From positions 132,599,632 through 132,663,631 of the forward strand of contig OX235270.1 of NCBI GenBank assembly GCA_944472135.2: DNA of 64,000 nucleotides, read 5' to 3'. The notes beneath the pieces were generated by a model, which saw nothing but the letters and a program-made list of their open reading frames with translations, was not told the origin of the DNA and did not search any database. Position numbers and translations under genes: made by a program. Below, in pieces: positions 21,490 to 31,799 of the stretch (its first letter is position 1; each line of letters begins with the position of its first letter). The stretch is from Trichobilharzia regenti (Eukaryota > Platyhelminthes > Trematoda > Strigeidida > Schistosomatidae).

Positions 21490-21650
21490 GGAAAAGTTAG
21501 TTGGATGTGTGTCCTAGGGTGATATGGAAGAGATCATGTGATGATAGCTTGTGGTGACGACTTCAGAGAATGAAGTGAAATGGCAATGTGCAGCTGTAAT
21601 TTTTATATTCTACTGGAAACCCAATCGACAAATGATCATAATAACTGACT
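21490..21650 (+). mobile_element. RTE-A LINE, decayed 3' end
   Basis: Nucleotide resemblance to the end of other RTE-A copies: TGGAAGAGATCATGTGATGA, then GAAATGGCAATGTGCAGCTG and a worn tail TTCTACTGGAAACCC. Compare TGGAAGAGATCGTGTGAGGA at 62.55 kb. No open frame remains. Confidence 0.5.
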
Positions 21651-23530
21651 GTAGACTACGCTAATCTAGCCAACTAGTTTCCACCATCAACCTTTACAGT
21701 CTATCTTTATCTCCCATTTAAAATATATACAATTAAAAAACTTTCATTTAAAATGCTAATTCTTACTTATGAATGTAGATGTGCTGATGTGCACAGATGC
21801 ACGCAGATATTGACTTAGGATTTCTTTACACTGTAGAGCAAAAAAAAACCTGCAATTCTGTGCACTAAACTAACTTGTTCTAACCACTCATATTACTTTT
21901 AGACTGTCAGTCTTCTGTCTTTAGATTCCCCTTAATTTTGTGTCAGCGTTTAGTAGTAAATATTCGACGATGCTCCCCGCACCCCTCCCTCACCCCTGAT
22001 CATAATTTATTCACCTTGGATAGTCAGCATACTACTTTTATCCATCAATTCGTCTGTCTATGCCGTTTTGAAATTAATTACAAGAAAACTTTCTTGTGTA
22101 CTCTTCAGTTATGTAGTAGGAACACTGAAAATATCATGGGAGGAAACTTCTCTGCCTATTTACATAGTCGGAAAGTGACTTGTACAGTAGAGCGATGACG
22201 ACAAACTCCATCAATTATTAGTAATACCTCTTTTCGGAATATTAATTATTGCGAAGTCATGATTTCATCTTTTGAATAAAAGATTTTCCTTAGAACCTTT
22301 TATATCCTTTCAAAAGATTTTTCTTTGCAATTTCAGTCTTTATAACGTAATTTTGGCGGAAATAATCACCACGAGTCAAGTGCGCATATGGCGAAATTTT
22401 ATTTAAGGTTTTATAAGTTCGCCGAAGTAGCTAGCTGGCTACAACTGGGAAGTAGGGGAAATGATTCGGCTTTGTGTTAGGTAATTCACCAGAGGCGCTC
22501 AAGACCCCAAGACGAACCCAGCAGCTATCAGACGTTTAGACAGTTTCGATCTGCCTGTGTAGCTAGCATTATCGGGTAGTGTGACAGGTATTTAACTACT
22601 GATATCAAACTGTTAGTAGTGCATACCACCTGTTTATCTAACCATCTAACTTTTCGACTGTCTATCTCTCTATATACCAGTCTGTCTGCATGCATTAGTG
22701 TCTGTTCATCCATCCATGTATCTTTATATGTGTAGGTTTACATATTTGTCGTCGAACAAGTGTAAAAGACGAAATGTGTATCGGCAGTATATCACTTACA
22801 ATAAATCAGTTGCGTTACTTTTTGTCTGAGATAAAATAAATTTTATGACTAATACTTATTTATTTATTTTATTCATTCATCGTTAAATTAATTAATTAAT
22901 TAATTTTATCATGACATTTTTTCCTATATGTGTGTATGTATGAATTGTTTCACTGCATATCAGTATGACTACTATTATTTTTATTATTATGGTCGCAACG
23001 AAGTGAATTAAATTTTATATTTATTCAAACAGTCTGATGATATTATCATTACACAAGCAGCCAGCAGGATAGTCAGTCTACTGCGTCAATATCTGATAGA
23101 ATAAATAAATGAGTGCATTGGTAATAGCCATCATAATAAGTAATAGCAGTAATTATGATAATACGGACACTTGAAAGGAATAAACTCATGCTAAGATGTA
23201 TGCGTGCTATTGACAGAAAAATGCATATAACTAGTGTATATGTACATGCATAGGAAGCTGTTGAATAAATCCTACACTTACAAACCGCACTAACGTGGTG
23301 GTGAATCAGGTGTGTAGGGAAGGTTTGGAAGGCAACAACACCTCTTTTGAAGCTTAAAAATACTCAAGTTTGAATCCTTATGTTTTAATAGGAATGAAAA
23401 AGAATGTTTACAGTATAAGACTTACGCAGTTTTGAACACTACTATCATTGGCTAAGGGATGCAGAGAGAGAAGGCTAGAGAGATCTGAACTGAAATGTAG
23501 GCAGATAAACAATGGATTATTCTTTATTAG
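21651..23530. other. no gene recognised
   Basis: Long unassigned AT-rich interval with TTTA/ATTA runs near 22,855-22,910 and ATT-type repeats near 22,970-22,990. Short frames here show no family resemblance. Confidence 0.45.
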
Positions 23531-23711
23531 TGATATGGTGGTTATTGTCCAGTCTGGAAGTAAGCCAATCAGAATTGGTCTGCATAAGTGATCGATGTTC
23601 AGTCTGGAAATAAACCAATCAGAATTGACCTAGGTAAAATAACACAAACCATTCTATTGATTGTGATTATTACAGACTAATAGACATAACCTTGGTGATA
23701 TTTTGAATCAT

Positions 23712-23726
23712 ACATTATTATTGTGT
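23712..23726 (+). repeat. SINE target-site duplication, left
   Basis: ACATTATTATTGTGT, exactly repeated at 23,974-23,988. Confidence 0.88.
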
Positions 23727-23973
23727 AGTGCGTCAGTGGCTCATCCGTAGAAATCTCACCAACCACTAAGGTGGTTAGGGATTCGATTCCTGGCCACCGA
23801 CATACTCCTTTACCTCGCTAAGCTATTATGAAGACTTATAAAGAGGGGAGATTAGACGTGAGGATAGCAACCTGATCCCGTAAAAATAAATACCACTGCT
23901 ATTGAAACTTCAAAGCTGTAGCTTGAAGCCCTATGTTCCACTGGGAACGTAAAGGAATAAAGTAAGTAAGTAA
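23727..23973 (+). mobile_element. SINE-R, complete, with perfect target duplication
   Basis: The clearest SINE-R insertion: 247 bp between perfect 15-bp duplications. The head has GTCAGTGGCTCATCCGTAG and GGGATTCGATTCC (A- and B-box regions). The body has the CTCGCTAAGC and ACTGCTATTGAAACTTC landmarks. The tail is GAAGCCCTATGTTCCACTGG, GAACGTAAAGGAATAA and a TAAG repeat. The tail equals that of RTE-A, implying RTE-driven insertion. Confidence 0.88.
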
Positions 23974-23988
23974 ACATTATTATTGTGT
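23974..23988 (+). repeat. SINE target-site duplication, right
   Basis: ACATTATTATTGTGT, partner of 23,712-23,726, directly after the TAAG-repeat tail. Confidence 0.88.
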
Positions 23989-24062
23989 GAAGTATACTTT
24001 GCGGCTAACTTTGTTGTGTGTTCTGGATTAAGTAGAGCAGGTTGGGGAACTAGCAGATAGCA

Positions 24063-24859
24063 ACAGTTGTGATCAGCGCGTCTGTGTTTTAACCTGGTGT
24101 CCCTATTTCCATCTCACTGTTATTCCGAAATAATAAAAGTGGTGACATTATGATGGAATTTACCTACATAAAATAATCATCACAGAGTGACTTTATTTTA
24201 TAAGTATGGAAGTCATACTCAACCATCAAAATGAGTCAGACTGACAAGAAAAAGGTGTTTAGCTTAGTTTTGAAATAATATTTTTGCATTGGAACTGGTA
24301 AGTAACATGGGAGAAAAAGTTAGCTACAGTTGCGCATACATCGCGACATTGTTGCATTGTTGCATTGTACACTGTAACTTCGATAAACAACATGGTCAGT
24401 CAGGCGGAAAAATCAGGAATAGGTGAAGGGTAGGAGTTGTTAGATTGTTTACAACATATCCTCGCTCATCCGATAAATATAACAGGAGTAATTCATCGCA
24501 CACACACACAGACACCCTAAAAATTAATCGAAATTTTTGTACTAATGTGTAAACAGAGAAACTACGCCGAAAGTGAACTAGATAGCGATTTCGTAGATAT
24601 AGGTTGCTATGATCAACACCAGGTCAGTGTATTTCCTGAACAAACAAATAAAACATGATAAAAAGGCTATACTAATCATCCTGTTTAAAGAAAACAAAAC
24701 TGCCAATTGAATACTAAGGTTCTGGCATTAATTAATAGAATATTTTGAAAAAATGCACATGATTCAAACAGAAATTATTAGCTAATGAAGCTAGTCTCAA
24801 AGGTTTATACACTGTATTGAACCTTTACAGGTGCGTAGTTCCATATTTATTTATTTATT

Positions 24860-24861
<2 letters not shown>
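24063..24861. other. no recognised feature
   Basis: Unassigned sequence; short CA run near 24,501-24,512. Confidence 0.5.

Positions 24862-24905
<44 letters not shown>
24862..24905. repeat. (AT)n microsatellite
   Basis: About 22 AT units without interruption. Confidence 0.95.
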
Positions 24906-24909
<4 letters not shown>

Positions 24910-25314
24910 ATAAAAGAGCATTATTTACTGCATGACATTTCGAGCATAATTTATCGATGTTCATCATCATTTCAATTTCTCAAAGTATCACTTACTACCT
25001 ATGATTGAGGGACAGAAACATCTATGTGTGTGAGCCTTTGTCATAAAAGTCGACTCCCAAATATAATTTACATGGTGAAAAAAGATATGCAAGTATGTTA
25101 GAAAGTGTTTTTCAGACCTGTACAGTGAATCCTATAGTTGAGTGGAATGTTACACTATCAATCGTTTCTTTACTTGAAAATCTTGCCAAAGGCGGGAATA
25201 CTTTAAAACAAAATACGTCAAGAATTCTGCATTGCATGATAAAGTCTTGTTGACAAAAAAGCTATCATTATTATTTTTATTTTTATAATATTCTCAAATA
25301 TTGCTTTCGTAGAG

Positions 25315-25427
25315 ATTTTGTTTGATGGTTGGAGGATTTCATCATGAGCTGATATCAGTTATGAAACAATTGGAAAACCTGTAGGGAGTACTGGACGCTG
25401 TTTCATCCTAGTATGAGACTCTTCAGG
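25315..25427 (-). mobile_element. hammerhead SINE, 3' part (left arm of inverted pair)
   Basis: Complement of the SINE tail (GGTTGGAGGATTTCATCATG), then GTACTGGACGCTGTTTCATC and GAGACTCTTCAG, the damaged ribozyme. The tRNA-like head is absent. It lies close to a second copy in the opposite orientation. Confidence 0.7.
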
Positions 25428-25668
25428 GGGAGTTAGAATTCAAGGGCTGGCTGGCTGGCAATTGGACTGGGTCCCAGTGGCTTAATGTTCTACGAGCTAG
25501 CTCGCCTTGTAACAAAAAGGTCATGGGTTCGAACCGTAGTATGGATGCTTACTGATAAAGAGTCCCAAACTAGTGTGACGCAACAGCTGTCCAGTACTCC
25601 GTGCAGGTTTCCCAATGGTTCTCTAACTGATGTCATCTCATGATGAAATCCTCCAACCTATTATTATG
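25428..25668 (+). mobile_element. hammerhead SINE, near full length (right arm)
   Basis: Begins with GTTAGAATTCAAGGGCTGG, then GGGTCCCAGTGGCTTAATG, B box GGGTTCGAACC, ribozyme region and the tail TCTCTAACTGATGTCATCTC. The ribozyme is disabled: CTGATGA is CTGATAA and the GAAA block reads GCAA. Confidence 0.78.
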
Positions 25669-25789
25669 ATGGTTATAAGGATCATGCATTCGACAAGGTT
25701 GCACAATGTGTTGGGTGCTCTACAATTCAGTTGTTAGGTAATCCTGACTTATTTGAGTTTTAATGCTCGTTCGCCACTCATCAGGAAGG

Positions 25790-25801
25790 AGTACGGTGTA
25801 T
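25790..25801 (+). repeat. RTE-B target-site duplication, left
   Basis: AGTACGGTGTAT, exactly repeated at 26,668-26,679. Confidence 0.8.
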
Positions 25802-26667
25802 AGTTTAAAAATAGGAAGTGAAGTGGTAGAGCACGTTGACCGCTTCATTTATTTGGGAAGTACCATCAGCCAGTGCCAACGGGCTGATCTCTGACGAAAT
25901 CTCAGCACGAATACAGGGGGCTCGTTTCGCATTTGCCAGTTTACGCCGACTCTGGCGTAGACGAGATGTTCGACTATCAACCAAAGGGCGGGTGTACAGC
26001 TCATCAGTCCGCTCCGTCCTCCTTTATGGTTGTGAGACCTGGCCACTGAGAGTGGAAGACATGAAAAGACTAGCTGTGTTTGATCATAGGTGCCTGCGCT
26101 CTATTTCCGGTGTGAAGTGGCTTAATAAGGTGAGCAACATTGAGGTTAGGCGTAGAGTTCTAGGTAAACAGGGGAAATCAATCGACGAAGTCGTGAAGCT
26201 ACAAAGACTGAGATGGTTAGGACATGTGTTACGTATGCCAAGCCATCGCCTCCCTCGACGAGTAATGTTAGCGGATATAGGATCAGGCTGGAAATAAGCT
26301 AGCGGCGGTCAAACAAAAACTTGGCACCAGTCAATGAAATCCACAACAGTTAGTCTAAGCCACGTAGGAAGGTGTAGACTTCCAGGCTGGGGTCCTCGGG
26401 ACGGTAGAAATCTATGGTTGGAAACAATTGGTGACATGGCTCAAAATCGTTCTCAGTGGCGCAGATGCATCCACTCCTTGTGAATTATGATCTCCAATGA
26501 AACTGTTTTGTTCTTCGTTATTACTCCTTTGTCTCACACCTCTGCTCACTGTTTCTATTATGCTTTTCTTGTACTTTCTTCTCTTGCTTCGCATGCTACA
26601 CGGAGTGTGGCGACTTGAACTTCCGCACATTTGTGCAAAGTTCTATGTCGAAAACAGACAGACAGAC
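25802..26667 (+). mobile_element. RTE-B LINE insertion, 5'-truncated
   Basis: Bounded by a perfect 12-bp duplication. The ORF starts SLKIGSEVVEHVDRFIYLGS; a frameshift near 25,870 restores SDEISARIQGARFAFASLRR. It continues with SVLLYGCETWPLRVEDMKRL, VSNIEVRRRVLG, LRWLGHVLRMPSHRLPRRV, a TAA near 26,296, then QTKTWHQSMKS and MAQNRSQWRRCIHSL before the terminal stop at about 26,482. The RT catalytic motifs lie upstream of the truncation. The 3' region ends in a CAGA repeat, unlike the TAA tail of RTE-A. I infer a separate RTE-type family from the related YLGS, LLYG.E.W and RW.GH.LR motifs. Confidence 0.85.
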
Positions 26668-26679
26668 AGTACGGTGTAT
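26668..26679 (+). repeat. RTE-B target-site duplication, right
   Basis: AGTACGGTGTAT following the CAGA-repeat tail; partner of 25,790-25,801. Confidence 0.8.
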
Positions 26680-27645
26680 CCTTGATCAACAATGCATATT
26701 CATATTTTAAGAATCAAATAAACATCTTATTCAGGGAAGGTTACCAAACCTCAACGCTGACTGGTTGAATTTTAGAGTTTTATTTCACTATTGATTATTT
26801 CTCACTGCATGTAAAACACATCTTCTAAATGTGTATGTGTGTCCTCAAAAAGCTAGAGGCATCAATCGACAGACAGATTCTTACTGCCTTATTTCCCAAA
26901 GCCAAATGTGTGGATTTGCGCCATGCATTACAATTATTGTCCATTCCTAATTAAGGAGAATGTTTAAATTAGTTAAGCCAAGATAGTAAAAGTATTCTGT
27001 GTTTCTACTTTTCAGCTAAAACGATAACTCATTGAAGAAGATAAACATAGATTTTAGTCAAACGCTTTGTCCTATTAAAGTAATTCAATTATATTATTAA
27101 GTGTTCGCATTCACGTCATCCTAACGTTGCCTGTTTATGTATGCATGTGTGTGTGTGTGTGGAGAGAATAATATCTGCCTAACATGAACAACAACAACAG
27201 TTTTGTGTATGTGTGCACGTATGTTTGCTTCTAAACCATATTTTGTGCCTTTAGACGCCATCTTATACGTCCATGAGGAATCAAAACTACCGCAGACATT
27301 GGATAAATCAGATGTCCATATAAGAAAAAATACCACCACTGAGATATTTTTAGCAGCGCAGAAGTATTTACTTTTCATCAATTAGATTCAGCCCTTTTAT
27401 GGCCCTTCCTTCTCTAGCATGTATATACATGTATATACGTAGCATTTTAAATACAATACAAAAGAAACTTACCAGCCTATTGGCGAAAAGTTTGTTTGAT
27501 GTCAGGGGATGATAATTGACTAAGAAAATTAAACAAGTGGAGTGCACTAGGCATAATTTTGGAAAAAATAAGGAGTAATTAAGGAATAATTGAGTGTTAA
27601 AGTTGATTGTGTAATAGACAATTAAAAATGAAACAACGAAGAGTT
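26680..27645. other. no gene recognised
   Basis: Unassigned, with a GT microsatellite near 27,144-27,162. The 60- to 104-codon frames are low complexity or have no recognisable family. Confidence 0.45.
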
Positions 27646-27647
27646 TG

Positions 27648-27843
27648 TTTATAGGGATTTCATTCTTTCCAGGTTTGATCACGAATTCATACGAGTTAGA
27701 GAACCAATGAAAACAAGAAGAGGTTACTGTGCAGATATTTCGTCCTAAATTTGGGGCTCATCGGGAGAATGCACCCTCCAGTTACAAGTCAAGCTCATAG
27801 ACCATTTAGCCACTGGAACCTGACTCTATGGCCCAGGAATTTT
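27648..27843 (-). mobile_element. hammerhead SINE (left arm of inverted pair)
   Basis: Minus-strand copy with head segment GGTTCCAGTGGCTAAATGG, a shortened B-box region, and a ribozyme reading CCGATGAGCCCCAAATTTAG then GACGAAAT. The T after the first core C is changed to C, so cleavage is not expected. The tail TCTAACTCGTATGAATTCG is diverged. Confidence 0.7.
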
Positions 27844-27984
27844 AACTCCTAGTAATTCGTAGCTGACTGCAGGACGAAATCACCTGTAGTTCTAGTTAAA
27901 AGCTTTGACAAGTTAAGTCTACTCGGTTGGGAGTATGGACAAACACTCAGTAATGACGATGCATGTCGGTTGTGCTAAAATCTT

Positions 27985-28190
27985 GAATTAGTGCAAGTTG
28001 GAATTCATGCACTGGGTAGTGAGTCAGGTCCCAGTGGCTAAATGGTCTGCGAGCTCGCAACCGGAAGGTCCTCGGTTCCAAGATCGGTGGATGCGTACTT
28101 CTGATGAGTCCCAAATTAGGACGAAACAGCTGTTTCAATACTCCTTGCTGGTTTTCAATGCTTCCCTAACTGATATCAATCCATTATCAA
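27985..28190 (+). mobile_element. hammerhead SINE (right arm of inverted pair)
   Basis: Head AGGTCCCAGTGGCTAAATGG, degraded B box (GGTTCCAAGATC), intact ribozyme core (separate entry), then CTGGTTTTCAATGC and CTAACTGATATCAATCC. Lies about 140 bp from the oppositely oriented copy at 27.65-27.84 kb. Confidence 0.75.
28101..28144 (+). ncRNA. hammerhead ribozyme motif with complete core
   Basis: CTGATGA (28,101-28,107), stem II GTCC/GGAC around CAAATTA (28,108-28,122), GAAA (28,123-28,126), a minimal stem III and a GTT cleavage triplet. The catalytic core and stem II match the published Schistosoma hammerhead plan (CTGATGA-GTCC-loop-GGAC-GAAA). Stem I is weak, with GTA/TAC the only clear pairing, so activity is uncertain. 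Confidence 0.6.
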
Positions 28191-28545
28191 ACTTGAAGAA
28201 AACTGAAATAGTCAGGAAAACAAAATAATTTGGAAAATTATAGTTTGTAAAATTCTTTAGGGGAGGGCGAAATTTTCAGGTTTTCACACTCTTGTAATGA
28301 TGGCCAAAGTAAAGAAAGTAAGTGGCTGCACGAATGTCTTCTAAACACATGGGTTTCAACCAGTTTAATAGCTTACGTCACTTGACATTCCCAGTTGCTC
28401 TGGTAACTTATTTTCTCTTGGTCGAGGAGTCCCACCACTATAACTAATGGAAGGTGTAATAAAAACCATTACAATTACATATTACACCACCTAGTTCAAA
28501 TGCTGCCATAATGCCGGCAATGAGAAATCTTTTTTTATCACCCAT
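28191..28545. other. no recognised feature
   Basis: Unassigned. Confidence 0.5.
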
Positions 28546-28549
28546 TGAG

Positions 28550-28925
28550 TACCAAGTAAATTTTCAAAGGCTCTAGATACGGAATACTCTGAACAGCAGA
28601 TGCCACTGCAGTTGGCTCAAATAAAGCAACGCCGACTCTGCATGCAAAAGAAACAGCTGCCTACAGTTCTATTGAATCTATAACTCCATAAATTCTGTAT
28701 TATTTTTCTACTAATCAATCTCATGTTCATTTTAGTGTTATATTTATACATATTATCACTTACACATTTCGTTTCTAACTGTAATCTGTAGTTCTCAAGG
28801 ATCCCATGTTATTTTGAAAAAGAACATTAATGTTACCGATAAAAATAATTCCTTTACTATTAGGGATAAAGTAAACTTTAGTTACTGGAAAAAACTTTCA
28901 GTATTCAGTGATTAGTCTTTTAACA
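28550..28925 (+). repeat. repeat W, copy 1 (PLE-end-like)
   Basis: Degenerate family also seen at about 34,600-34,960, 37,270-37,640 and 49,690-49,980. Shared elements are a CTCTA/GGATACGGA-(A/G)TACT block, CATAAATTCTGTATTA, TTTAGTGTTATATTT and a GAACATTAATGTT segment. Some copies end in the PLE-type hammerhead-like motif. Probably noncoding PLE sequence; boundaries are poor. Confidence 0.35.
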
Positions 28926-28944
28926 TGTATATGGGACACCTTTA

Positions 28945-29065
28945 ATCACTGTGCATTGACGGTTCAATTCCCGACTGACTTACTCCTGGTGAACCTCGCC
29001 TAGCCTGTAAGTAAGCCTGGTAAGCAGGTAAGGCTGGGCATGAAGCTGGCAACCCCACTCTTGAG
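28945..29065 (+). mobile_element. SINE-R, degenerate
   Basis: Contains GGTTCAATTCCCGACTGACT (B box), CTCGCCTAGCCTGTAAG and AAGGCTGGGCATGAAGCTGG, matching the middle of SINE-R. No tail was identified. Confidence 0.55.
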
Positions 29066-29841
29066 CTATACGGTTGTAACTGCGAAACTTTCGTTTCCCT
29101 GTCAAATAAAATCTGCTCAGCGATAACACCATAATAACATCAGAGGGTATAAGAACAACGATAATATATATCATCCCTCAATTATGAGTATTATTTGTTA
29201 CTGAGCTTTACTCATATAATATTAGGAGTATTTAACGCTTAAGAGATATGATATCAATGAGAAACGATGAAAAATAGGACAAGAAAGAAAGGTATGCAAT
29301 ACACAGTTTATTCCCAGTTTCCCCTACCATCCTCATAACCGTTAAAATTAAATTACACGCCTGCTACCTAGATAACCGGTGCTCAAGATTTGACATTTAT
29401 GCAGGTAGGCATTGATTGCATTGCCCATTAAAGTTATTAGTGAAGGTGGATTTGTTAATATCCTAATGGCTATTATTAACAATTGGCGACTATTAACGAC
29501 CTAATCGTAGAATTTATGGATATTTATGGATTTGTCTGAGAAAAAATGAGATAGATATTCTTAACACACTGGAATCCAAGCATAGTTGAGCAGAAATTCA
29601 AACAAAGTGAGTCCCTTCACTTAAATAATTGTTGCCTGAGTTAAATGATATCTGTTTGCAGTAATATATATATATATATATATATATATATCGTTAGTGC
29701 AGCATATCTAAAAACTCGATGGAGATCTGAGCTTAGACACAAGGAGAATATTTACTCCCCAGTGTTATCACCAAAAACCGATATCTGCGTCCTGCTGTAT
29801 AACTAAGAAAGATTATCCAAGACATACGCAGTAATGAAATG
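29066..29841. other. no gene; TA microsatellite
   Basis: A TA tract at 29,664-29,691; the rest is unassigned. Confidence 0.5.
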
Positions 29842-30292
29842 TTCCAAGGACAGGAAAAAGACGATTATTTGTTGCTGGATTCTGTAGTTTCACTCAACAA
29901 TAATAATGTCAGAAATTCAAAATTTACTCAACAAGGCCGTCAGTCAGCTGTACACTTCAGTCTAAGTATTAAACAGTGGGATCGAAAACTCTGTCCACGA
30001 GAGTTACATGACCTCGCTTATTCAAAGACACTTCAAGGTCAGAAATCGCCTTCATTCACTCAAACAAAATCACGTCACAAAACAACACACTACCGATGTA
30101 TCGGACAACCACAAATAGAAGTATCAAATTAGAGACTAAACAGTGACGAAGACAAATGAATAGGGAGTGAATCAACATGTGATGTGTAAATGTGAGAACA
30201 ACGATACATGACAGTCTAGGAGAAAAACAGATAATAATAATAATAATTGCAAATTTAGTTGAACATCCAAATAAGTAAAGATATTGTGATTA
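29842..30292 (+). repeat. unknown repeat X, copy 1
   Basis: 451 bp nearly identical to 44,212-44,666 in opposite orientation. Homology starts at TTCCAAGGACAGG and stops at ATATTGTGATTA. A ~97-codon frame (29,839-30,132) reading EKDDYLLLDSVVSLNN and ELHDLAYSKTLQGQKSPSFT is preserved in the other copy with few changes. An ATA/TAA tract sits internally near 30,232-30,247. No known domain, TIR or flanking duplication. It could be a nonautonomous element or a segmental duplicate. Confidence 0.8.
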
Positions 30293-31790
30293 GGTTAGAG
30301 GGACTTCCTAAACTTTTTCGTTAAACCCTGTCACCAGTCACTATATGCATTACAGTCTTGTACGAAGTAACAGCGGTACAACTTAATAATACATTCTCTG
30401 ATTGCAACAGCGGATGACAAGAGTTGGGAATCCCTGACTGCAGCTTGAATTTGTTTTCAGAGGTTTCAGATATGCCGATCTGACAAGTCCTACCAGGATA
30501 AAGAGTCTTATAGTTCAGAGACCACTTGACAGATAGAACTGAACACAACATAAGTGATTACTTACAATGATCAATAAGTGTACATGTTCATCTGTCTACC
30601 GTAGTATTGTATCAGGTAGAGAGAGAGAGAGAGAGAAAAGTAGATTCACTGACCTAGGCAAATTAATTAAAATCTCACTGAAGCATAGTAATTACCGAAT
30701 ATAACTCAGTCTATAAAATTTTTAGGTAGTAACTCTATTTTCCCAAGATCTTTCGTATTCTAAGTTTTTTCTGAATCAGAGGTACTTTCAAATAAGTGAG
30801 GTGTGCATAGAATATTCTGACAGGCTTGTGTCCGACACAGAGTCTGTTTGACAATAAGATAATGAAAAAATCTACAGGCTACATTTTCATTCAAAATTCT
30901 CAATTACATACAAAATTCTATATTCCGTTATTTTCATTTCAGCTGTGGAAAGAAATTCCCCTTCTTAATGCTAAAAATATCTAATCCTGACTGTTTTATT
31001 AGTTTTATGCATCTTGAAAGGCATTCGAAATTCATTTGAAAAATATCCTCATGTGTCAGTCAGTTCAGTTAATCAATTAGTCAAAATAAAATTGAATTAC
31101 AGTTAATTAAACTTTCCACCAATTAATTCAACTTTGAACATTGGACAAATTCATTCACTTCAGCTGGACAGTTGCTGATGGATTTGAATTTATTATCAGT
31201 AGCAGTATTATAGATTAATTTAAAATAATGCCAACCAAATAAGACAGATAAATTATTTTGGAAAAAAACTAGATAAATTCAAGAAAAAAATTGAATATCG
31301 TGTGTCAGTAGATATTTGTTACAAAGAAAAATCACTGAGGCTTAGCTAGTGTTTATTGGTTGTCGTGGTTACGAAAGCATTTGAAATCGGCTTTCATAAT
31401 GTACACTTAATACAGAGAAAACAGTATGTACGTATCCGACTGGAAGATTATTGCTTTGGATGAAAGATTACCTCTGTCTATGAGATTATAACTGTACTAA
31501 TTAGAGACTTAAATTTCTTTTGTTGGTATCTAGTGGATAAGGAGGTTTTCACGAGTAGTGGAGAAAGAAACTCACTGAAACCTAAAAGAAATAATATTGA
31601 GATTCACTTTCAATGTCCAGTTCAAGTTCATACTCTAGTTGGGAGCTTTACTTGCAGACTGCTTCATGGCAAGTCTAGAGAATAGCATTTTACGACCCAC
31701 CGTCGATAGTTTTCATATGTACCAAAGATAAGCAGATAATACTTTTACCATATGTGACAAGGATGCTAACATCAAAATGGTACCAAAGTA
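30293..31790. other. no gene recognised
   Basis: Unassigned, with a GA microsatellite near 30,617-30,638. Confidence 0.45.
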
Positions 31791-31799
31791 GTTTAGCAC

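Larger units (their letters stand above)
23540..24062 (+). repeat. repeat V, copy 1 (split by a SINE)
   Basis: Resembles 51,965-52,190: both have TCTGGAAATAAACCAATCAG, CTAGGTAAAATAAC, GACATA(A/T)C and AA(G/A)TATACTTT(T/G)CGGC. Copy 1 is interrupted by a SINE at 23,727-23,973 that copy 2 lacks. Confidence 0.6.

Noticed and set aside
24930..24985. Possible hammerhead on the minus strand (GATGATGAACAT...ATGCTCGAAATGTC)
   Set aside because: A GAACAT/ATGCTC stem is possible, but the CTGANGA core is not matched and stem I is unclear; too weak to call.
24817..25008. ORF with alternating I/Y residues
   Set aside because: Created by the TA microsatellite; the same applies to frames at 50,676 and 18,480.
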